In this document: one piece after another, positions 5,412 through 9,935 of the stretch
Position numbering within the stretch: the stretch's first letter is position 1
How the letters are laid out: the number at the start of each line of letters is the position of its first letter
Assembly: GCA_022615255.1 (NCBI GenBank)
Contig: JAKEHC010000191.1
Location: 1 to 9,935, forward strand
Source of the DNA: Candidatus Dadabacteria bacterium
Lineage (GTDB): Bacteria; Desulfobacterota_D; UBA1144; Nemesobacterales; CSP1-2
DNA length: 9,935 bases
Reading direction: 5' to 3'
Notes under the pieces: model-generated
What the model saw: the letters and a program-made list of their open reading frames with translations, nothing else
Databases searched by the model: none
What the model was told of the DNA's origin: nothing
Made by a program: the position numbers and the translations under genes

Positions 5412-6971
5412 TTACCTTTTTCCCCATCCGCCGCCCCCAGGGGTTTCTATTCTGAGAACATCTCCTTTTTTGACCTCAAAGGTTGCCTTAGGTGGAATCT
5501 CTCTAGACTTTTTATTTCTAATTAAAATATTTTTTCCTTTCTTGCCGGGTTTGCCACCCAGGATTCCGTAAGGGGCATATCGTCTACGTTCTGTGATTAG
5601 AGAAATTATCGCTTTAGTGAGAAATTTGTACGACCTTACAATACCGTCACCACCTTTATACTTGCCATCTGCTCCACTTCCTTTTCTTAATGTATAGGTA
5701 TCTACCATTATAGGGAGCTCTCTTTCAATTGCTTCTATTGGAGTATTGAGTGTGTTCGTCATATGAGTGTGCACTCCACTTACCCCATTTTTCCCGAACC
5801 TTCCTCCCATTCCGCCTGCAATTGTTTCATAGTAAGCAAAGCCTTTTCCTGTTCGCGGGTTAACGCCACCGAAGGTAACGTTGCTCATTGAGCCTGAGCT
5901 TCCTGCTTGAATCTTTGTTGGCATTGCGCGAGAGAGCGCTCCGAAAACTACATCTACAATGCGCTGTGATGTCTCAACATTTCCCCCAGCGACTGCAGAA
6001 GGATAATTTGCATTAAGTATAGAGCCCTTTTGAGCGTGAATATCTATGGCTCTAAGCGGTCCGGAATTTAAAGGCATTTCGGAGGGCGCAAGGCATTGAA
6101 ATGAATATAACACGGCGGCTGTTGTAACGCTCAGAGGAGTATTTAAACAACCTTTTAACTTGGGCGAGCTTCCGTCGAAGTCAACCCTTGCCTCTCCGCC
6201 GCTTATAGTAATGGAAACCTTAATCGGTATTCCCTCAGTCCCAGCTCCGTCATCGTCCAAAAAATCCTCGAATCTATAAACCCCTTCTGGTATTTCTCTT
6301 ATTACCTTCCTCATAATCCTTTCGCTATAGTTTAAAAGCTCGCGACCTGCTTCTTTTACCTTTTCAATCGAATATTTTTGTACCACTGCTTTTAGCCTCT
6401 TTTCTCCGAGCTTGAGGGCTCCGATTTGAGCCCTGAAATCTCCTTCTCTTTCTTCAGGGTCACGGGTATATGAGAGGATGTTTTGAAAGAGGGGTTTATT
6501 TAGCTTGCCCTTAGCATACAGCTTGGTTGGGGAGATAATTATCCCTTCTTCGTGAATTGATGTGGAAAGGGGCATCGAGCCCGGAGTGATTCCGCCGACA
6601 TCTGCATGATGAGCTCTAGAGGCAACAAAGAACTCCAATTTATGATCCAAAAAAACTGGAGATATGCAGGTTATATCGGGAAGGTGAGTCCCGCCCTTAA
6701 AGGGGTCATTTAGGATAAGTACGTCACCTTCATTAAGCTCAAACTCTTCAAGGACTGCTCTTACTGCAAAACTCATAGAGCCCAGGTGAACCGGAATATG
6801 CGCCGCCTGAGCTATCATCTCACCGTTTGCCTGAAATATAGCGCATGAGAGATCCCTCCGTTCTTTGATGTTTGGAGAAAATCCGGCGCGCACAAGAACC
6901 ATCCCCATCTCTTCAGCGATAGAGCTCAGGATGTTTTGAAAGATTTCTAGTTCAAATGGGCTAAGGGGCAT
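5412..6971 (-). CDS. hyuB: Hydantoinase B/oxoprolinase family protein
   Basis: This 519-residue protein is full length for the HyuB family, the B subunit or domain of ATP-dependent N-methylhydantoinases and 5-oxoprolinases, also related to an acetone carboxylase subunit. Landmarks in order: the N-terminal PFELEIFQNILSSIAEEMG (5-23), AAHIPVHLGSM (56-66), the hallmark NDPFKGGTHLPDI (88-100), the likely metal-binding ASRAHHADVGG (117-127), SGGEARVDFDGSSP (257-270), AVAGGNVETSQR (326-337) and the closing glycine-rich PGGGGWG (511-517). The family normally works with HyuA, which binds ATP. No HyuA is in this window; the upstream neighbour, 106 bp away on the same strand, is a glycosyltransferase. 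The partner may be elsewhere or the gene may have moved alone. No signal peptide: cytoplasmic. The ring substrate cannot be told from sequence. Confidence 0.95.
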   Translation of the reverse strand: MPLSPFELEIFQNILSSIAEEMGMVLVRAGFSPNIKERRDLSCAIFQANGEMIAQAAHIPVHLGSMSFAVRAVLEEFELNEGDVLILNDPFKGGTHLPDITCISPVFLDHKLEFFVASRAHHADVGGITPGSMPLSTSIHEEGIIISPTKLYAKGKLNKPLFQNILSYTRDPEEREGDFRAQIGALKLGEKRLKAVVQKYSIEKVKEAGRELLNYSERIMRKVIREIPEGVYRFEDFLDDDGAGTEGIPIKVSITISGGEARVDFDGSSPKLKGCLNTPLSVTTAAVLYSFQCLAPSEMPLNSGPLRAIDIHAQKGSILNANYPSAVAGGNVETSQRIVDVVFGALSRAMPTKIQAGSSGSMSNVTFGGVNPRTGKGFAYYETIAGGMGGRFGKNGVSGVHTHMTNTLNTPIEAIERELPIMVDTYTLRKGSGADGKYKGGDGIVRSYKFLTKAIISLITERRRYAPYGILGGKPGKKGKNILIRNKKSREIPPKATFEVKKGDVLRIETPGGGGWGKR

Positions 6972-6997
6972 CAGTGGTTTCCCTTTTATAACGCATA

Positions 6998-7022
6998 TGA
7001 GAAACGATGTGATTATTTCTCA
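6998..7022. promoter_or_regulatory. Perfect inverted repeat upstream of the HyuB gene
   Basis: TGAGAAA (6998-7004) and TTTCTCA (7016-7022) form a perfect 7-bp inverted repeat with an 11-base centre, 26 bp before the HyuB start. It could be an operator (the spacing resembles LysR-type sites) or a leader hairpin. No regulator gene is adjacent and no clear promoter is seen in the gap. Confidence 0.35.
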
Positions 7023-7077
7023 CTTCAGGGACGGCGTTTCATTTCGCAACTAGAATCTAATATATCAAAATATTATA

Positions 7078-8013
7078 TCATCCAAACTCATTAGTCGTAT
7101 ATCTAAGAATAACATCCTTTATTTCGTCCTCTTTGATTTTAACCATATCGTCCGTTTTTATGACCCGAACCTTTTTTCCTCTCGGACCCCAGACAACGGG
7201 ATTTGTGGGTCCGAATAGTGCAATAACCGGTGCTCCTACCGCAGCGGCAAGATGAGAAATCCCGGTATCACATCCAAGGTAGAGGCTTGAGAATCGGAGA
7301 ACCGCAGCGATCTTTGGAAGAGAGCAGGAGTGAAGAATGGGAGAAGAATGGAAATTCGATTTGATCAACTTTAAGCTCTCTTCTTCTGCTGGTCCAATGA
7401 TCCAGATTGATTTTCCGCCAATCTTGTTTTCGGCCAATTTACCGATATTAATAAACCTCTCTATTGGCAATCCCTTAATACCATAGGTCCTTGGGTGTAT
7501 GGAGATTAACGGTTTATATTTCATAAAAGGTGATAGAAATTGTGAAGCAAATTCGAGTTCTTCAGTTCTGAGGTGAATCTTTGGAGCTAATGGAGGATTG
7601 ACTTCGTGACCTATTTCCTTAAGAATAAATGCCGTATAATCTGCGGCATGCAAATCATCGCCTTTAGGAAAGGGCGGATAAATAACGACCTTTCTGGCTC
7701 CGATTTTTTTTAGGTTTTCCTTGACTATTCCCTCAGGATCGCTCATATATGCAAGAATTAAATCAAAGGAAGAGAAATAATCGGCTGTCTCTTTGCCGAT
7801 TATTCCATTCTTTGAATAAAGCTCAGGCGTAAGCCTGGCTTCTCCGTCTATGACGGCGTTTACATAATATCTATTGAGTGCGATCTCCCAGTAATCTGTA
7901 TTGCCTATGACTTCTATTAAGGCGTCGGGGTAGCGTTGTCTCAAAATACCAAGTGCAGGAAGTGTGATTACTGTATCTCCTATAGCTCCGCGTCTTATGA
8001 CCAGGATTCGCAA
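7078..8013 (-). CDS. Glycosyltransferase family 9 (ADP-heptose:LPS heptosyltransferase type)
   Basis: This 311-residue GT-B glycosyltransferase has both GT9 signatures. The N-terminal RRGAIGDTVITLPAL (7-21) carries the GD-x5-P motif that begins the acceptor domain. The donor domain has SIHPRTYG (171-178) and the family block starting LGCDTGISHLAAAVG (246-260), followed by LFGPTNP (266-272). Family members transfer heptose from ADP-heptose to the lipopolysaccharide inner core on the cytoplasmic face of the inner membrane; some use other sugars. Length is slightly below the usual 330-350. A GAGG ribosome site lies nine bases before the ATG. It is divergent from a sugar-nucleotide epimerase gene (198-bp gap), and together they point to lipopolysaccharide or surface glycan assembly. 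The exact sugar is unknown. The - strand frame at 7871-8167 overlapping its start is not a gene. Confidence 0.93.
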   Translation of the reverse strand: MRILVIRRGAIGDTVITLPALGILRQRYPDALIEVIGNTDYWEIALNRYYVNAVIDGEARLTPELYSKNGIIGKETADYFSSFDLILAYMSDPEGIVKENLKKIGARKVVIYPPFPKGDDLHAADYTAFILKEIGHEVNPPLAPKIHLRTEELEFASQFLSPFMKYKPLISIHPRTYGIKGLPIERFINIGKLAENKIGGKSIWIIGPAEEESLKLIKSNFHSSPILHSCSLPKIAAVLRFSSLYLGCDTGISHLAAAVGAPVIALFGPTNPVVWGPRGKKVRVIKTDDMVKIKEDEIKDVILRYTTNEFG

Positions 8014-8211
8014 TGAATGTTAACCTCGAATGACTTAATGTAGTATCGCAGTTAAATTTTACACAAGATGCGGTCACGTTTAAAAGAATAAGAGTTTTGT
8101 GATAAGATTCTAAAGTCAGGAGTGAGTCTTGATATAACATCATTTGGTAAAATGACTTATCAGACATTAACGCAAAATCTTAGTAGATAAAAAAAGGAAG
8201 AAGAGTAGCTT

Positions 8212-9162
8212 ATGAAAGTACTTGTTACCGGTGTAGCCGGCTTCATTGGCTCTCATCTTGCAGAAAGGCTTCTTAGAGAGGGCTTTCAAGTAATCGGTGT
8301 AGATTCGTTTCTCGATTATTACTCTAGAAAAATCAAAGAGAATAATCTAAAGGGATTAGTCAATAAGAACGGGTTTTCATTTATTGAAGGCAGCATATTT
8401 GAGCTTGATCTCATGGGGATTTTAAAAAGGGTTGATACTGTTTTTCATCAAGCTGCCATTCCGGGTGTCAGGGCAAGCTGGGGTAAGGAGTTTTATAGGT
8501 ATATAGAAAACAACATACTTGCTACTCAGGTTCTTCTTGAATCCTGTAAGGATGTAAAAATTAATAAGTTCATCTATGCATCTTCCTCATCTGTATATGG
8601 GGATGCCGATGCTCTTCCTATTAAGGAAACTACGAATACACAACCTGTTTCTCCTTATGGGGTTTCAAAGCTTGCCGGAGAACATTTAGCCACTCTATAT
8701 TTTAAAGGATACGGTATTCCAACTGTATCGCTTAGATACTTTACAGTCTATGGACCGAGACAACGCCCCGATATGGGTTTTCATAAGTTCATTAGCGCTA
8801 TTCTTTTAGGGAAGGAAATAGAAATCTACGGCTCAGGTGATCAGACAAGGGACTTTACGTTTATTGACGATGTTGTTGAGGCTAATTTGCAGGCTTTCGT
8901 CAAAGGGAAGGGTGGTGAGATATACAATGTTGGTGGAGGGAGTAGAATATCCCTGACTGAAACTATCAAAATCATTGAGGAGATAGCGGGAAGGAAAGCA
9001 AATTTAAAATATACTGAAGCCCAAAAGGGAGATGCAAAGCACACATATGCGGATATATCTAAGGCAAGAAGAGATTTTAGTTATAATCCAAAGGTTGATA
9101 TTTATGAGGGACTAAAAAGACATTACGATTGGCTAAAAGAGAATTTGGATATTTATAGGTAA
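8212..9162 (+). CDS. NAD-dependent sugar-nucleotide epimerase/dehydratase (extended SDR)
   Basis: This 316-residue extended short-chain dehydrogenase/reductase starts with the NAD-binding GVAGFIG (7-13) and Asp31 after the second strand, which selects NAD over NADP. It has the active-site strand ASSSSVYG (123-130), the catalytic Y149-x3-K153 (SPYGVSK), YGPRQRPDMGFHKF (180-193) and QTRDFTFIDDVVEA (211-224). The last two blocks are typical of UDP-glucose, UDP-glucuronate or UDP-N-acetylhexosamine 4-epimerases, so a 4-epimerase is most likely, but dehydratases share the fold. It acts in the cytoplasm, supplying an activated sugar for glycans. A purine-rich ribosome site (GGAAGAAGAG) precedes the ATG. 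The 198-bp gap upstream is shared with the divergent glycosyltransferase and contains AATGACTTA twice (8029-8037, 8151-8159). No consensus promoter is clear there. The gene is markedly AT-rich. Confidence 0.94.
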   Translation: MKVLVTGVAGFIGSHLAERLLREGFQVIGVDSFLDYYSRKIKENNLKGLVNKNGFSFIEGSIFELDLMGILKRVDTVFHQAAIPGVRASWGKEFYRYIENNILATQVLLESCKDVKINKFIYASSSSVYGDADALPIKETTNTQPVSPYGVSKLAGEHLATLYFKGYGIPTVSLRYFTVYGPRQRPDMGFHKFISAILLGKEIEIYGSGDQTRDFTFIDDVVEANLQAFVKGKGGEIYNVGGGSRISLTETIKIIEEIAGRKANLKYTEAQKGDAKHTYADISKARRDFSYNPKVDIYEGLKRHYDWLKENLDIYR

Positions 9163-9192
9163 CTTGAGCTTCATTTAAAAAAATAATTGTAG

Positions 9193-9213
9193 TGGAATCC
9201 TTATAGGATTCCA
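9193..9213 (+). terminator. Perfect hairpin after the epimerase gene
   Basis: TGGAATCC (9193-9200) and GGATTCCA (9206-9213) pair perfectly across the five-base loop TTATA, 30 bp past the epimerase stop. No T run follows directly, so it may be a weak terminator, an RNA-stability stem or a dispersed palindrome. It works equally well as a structure on either strand. Confidence 0.5.
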
Positions 9214-9220
9214 TATTCTT

Positions 9221-9238
9221 GGAGGTCTAAAGACCTCC
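9221..9238 (+). terminator. Second perfect hairpin before the Trm112-like gene
   Basis: GGAGGTC (9221-9227) and GACCTCC (9232-9238) pair perfectly around the four-base loop TAAA, eight bases after the first hairpin. The left arm carries a GGAGG that is hidden in the stem. A free AAAGGAGG ribosome site follows at 9263-9269, just before the Trm112-like ATG. Terminator, attenuator or processing stem are all possible. Confidence 0.45.
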
Positions 9239-9274
9239 TCTACTCTTACTAGACGGTTCGTAAAGGAGGTTGAA

Positions 9275-9454
9275 ATGCCGATAAGCGAGAAGCTTCTTGA
9301 AATTCTTGCCTGCCCGAAATGCAAAGGGGATATTAGGCTTAAAGAGGATGGATCAGGTTTGATATGCGATAAGTGTAAGCTTCTTTATCCGATCAAAGAC
9401 GACATCCCAATAATGCTCATTGAAGAAGCAATAAGGCTTGAGCAATCCGAGTGA
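9275..9454 (+). CDS. Trm112/YcaR-family small zinc-binding protein
   Basis: This 59-residue protein begins at ATG 9275 after a strong AAAGGAGG ribosome site. It has two cysteine pairs, C13-x2-C16 (ACPKCKG) and C31-x2-C34 (CDKCK), which would hold one zinc. It also has the family segment LLYPIKDDIPIML (36-48) and a leading LLEILACP (7-14). Bacterial members (YcaR, UPF0434) are about 60 residues long and resemble eukaryotic and archaeal Trm112, an activator of methyltransferases; the bacterial partner is generally not known. In other bacteria the gene often sits among lipopolysaccharide genes such as lpxK and kdsB, which fits the glycosyltransferase and epimerase nearby. It lies 112 bp after the epimerase, separated by two hairpins, so it may have its own transcript or be read through. 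Confidence 0.92.
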   Translation: MPISEKLLEILACPKCKGDIRLKEDGSGLICDKCKLLYPIKDDIPIMLIEEAIRLEQSE

Positions 9455-9767
9455 TATAGGCAGATAGTCTCTTTACACTCACTCAAAATAATGATACTGT
9501 GAATTCAAGATCCATTTGTGAGCATAGTAAGTTTTAGGGGGGTGTATGGATTCTATTGACGGCAGAGTTAATTACAAACCTGGAAGTAGATATATAGCCC
9601 CCCCCAATTATAACCTAGAAATCCCCTTAGTAGAATCCATCCATGAACTAGGCAAACTTTATCCATCCATCCATCCATCCATCCATCCACAAATAGCATA
9701 CTTCTCAGGAATTGGCAAGAAACTGTCTACTTCCTTCTGAGTCGCATTTTCCGCTTTCCTCTTTACC
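9455..9767. other. Gene-free, low-complexity stretch
   Basis: No convincing gene is seen here. An open frame from ATG 9546 to TGA 9740 gives 64 residues; its first 38 look protein-like (MDSIDGRVNYKPG at the start), but the rest runs through the ATCC array and into repeat DNA. It may be a broken gene start or chance. The stretch has a run of six G (9537-9542) and eight C (9598-9605). ATGGATTCTA (9546-9555) is the exact inverse of TAGAATCCAT (9631-9640). A TC-rich patch lies at 9728-9766. Confidence 0.5.
9661..9688. repeat. ATCC tetranucleotide array, seven copies
   Basis: Seven uninterrupted ATCC units make up 9661-9688. A shorter relic (ATCCATCCAT) is at 9635-9644. Such arrays slip readily during replication. 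Because four is not a multiple of three, a change of copy number would shift the frame of anything read through it. Confidence 0.95.
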
Positions 9768-9910
9768 TGTCACTGCGAGCTTTTGCGAAGCAATCCCTCA
9801 TACCCTGTCATTCCGAGCCCTGTCCAGAGCGAAAGCGAAGGAGCGGCGAGGAATCTCTCGTTTTATATTGCTTCGTCCCCCTTGCTTTTCTCAGGGTACT
9901 CGCAATGACA
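9768..9910. repeat. Palindromic dispersed-repeat element with a nested second motif
   Basis: The outer arms are inverted: TGTCACTGCGAG (9768-9779) faces CTCGCAATGACA (9899-9910) with one mismatch, and GCGAAGCAAT (9785-9794) faces ATTGCTTCGT (9867-9876) with one mismatch. Inside lies a related motif, TGTCATTCCGAGC (9806-9818) to GAGGAATCTC (9848-9857). These phrases recall the GTCATTGCGAGC/GAAGCAATC and GTCATTCCGAGC/GAGGAATC intergenic repeats known from many bacterial genomes (established pattern, from memory). There is no transposase, so it would be a REP- or MITE-like element moved by a protein encoded elsewhere. Open frames across it are not genes. Confidence 0.8.
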
Positions 9911-9935
9911 ATTGCGGTCAATAAAACCGGCTATA

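Noticed and set aside
7871..8167. A 98-codon - strand frame overlapping the glycosyltransferase start
   Set aside because: Half of it lies inside a clear GT9 gene in another frame; product rich in Ser, Thr and Arg with no motif and no ribosome site.
8014..8211. Sigma-70 promoters in the glycosyltransferase-epimerase gap
   Set aside because: Several TTG-containing hexamers exist but none has a good -10 at 16-18 bases, so no promoter is called.
9661..9688. ATCC array considered as a CRISPR or CRISPR-like repeat
   Set aside because: The unit is four bases with no spacers and no cas genes are present.
9712..9924. A 70-codon + frame over the right-end repeat
   Set aside because: It reads straight through the palindromic repeat element; such frames are common artefacts of these repeats.
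1..9935. tRNA, rRNA or a defence or biosynthetic system
   Set aside because: No cloverleaf-like or rRNA-like segments were seen, and no toxin-antitoxin, restriction, CRISPR or biosynthetic core genes are among the recognised genes.

Overview
The window looks like a chromosomal segment of a Gram-negative bacterium with moderate to low GC. Envelope genes support this: a GT9 heptosyltransferase-type glycosyltransferase, a nucleotide-sugar epimerase, a YcaR/Trm112-type protein and a lipoprotein. Most genes use A/T-ending codons and sampled coding lines are near 33-45% GC. The exception is the lipoprotein gene at 208-774, whose sampled lines are 50-63% GC with C-ending codons. I cannot place the organism from sequence alone. 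The mix of genes and the dispersed repeats would suit an uncultured lineage of the Desulfobacterota/Nitrospirota/Dadabacteria kind, but this is a guess.

Layout, left to right. Positions 1-183 hold the C-terminal end of an unrecognised protein on the + strand, followed 24 bp later by an unrecognised small lipoprotein gene (208-774). Next come three genes on the - strand: an M19 membrane-dipeptidase family enzyme (909-1883), an AmmeMemoRadiSam system protein B (MEMO family) with an extra N-terminal domain (2052-3278), and a CGNR zinc-finger regulator (3367-3987). The regulator is divergent from a secreted alpha/beta hydrolase (4120-5238, +). The 132-bp gap between them holds overlapping back-to-back promoters and a pair of near-identical 14-bp repeats, which together look like a local regulatory circuit.

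A second - strand block has a GT9 glycosyltransferase (7078-8013) and, downstream, a HyuB-type hydantoinase/oxoprolinase subunit (5412-6971) with no HyuA partner in view. Divergent from the glycosyltransferase is an extended-SDR sugar-nucleotide epimerase (8212-9162, +). It is followed by two strong hairpins and a 59-residue Trm112/YcaR-family zinc protein (9275-9454, +). The glycosyltransferase, epimerase and Trm112-like genes suggest a lipopolysaccharide or surface-glycan neighbourhood.

The last 480 bp contain no convincing gene. They hold homopolymer tracts, an ATCC tetranucleotide array of seven copies, and a palindromic dispersed-repeat element (about 9768-9910) with a second, related motif nested inside it. 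I found no tRNA, rRNA, CRISPR array or intact insertion sequence. The best candidates for a second look are the 3988-4119 regulatory region, the MEMO protein's N-terminal extension, the solitary HyuB, the compositionally distinct lipoprotein and the repeat-rich right end.
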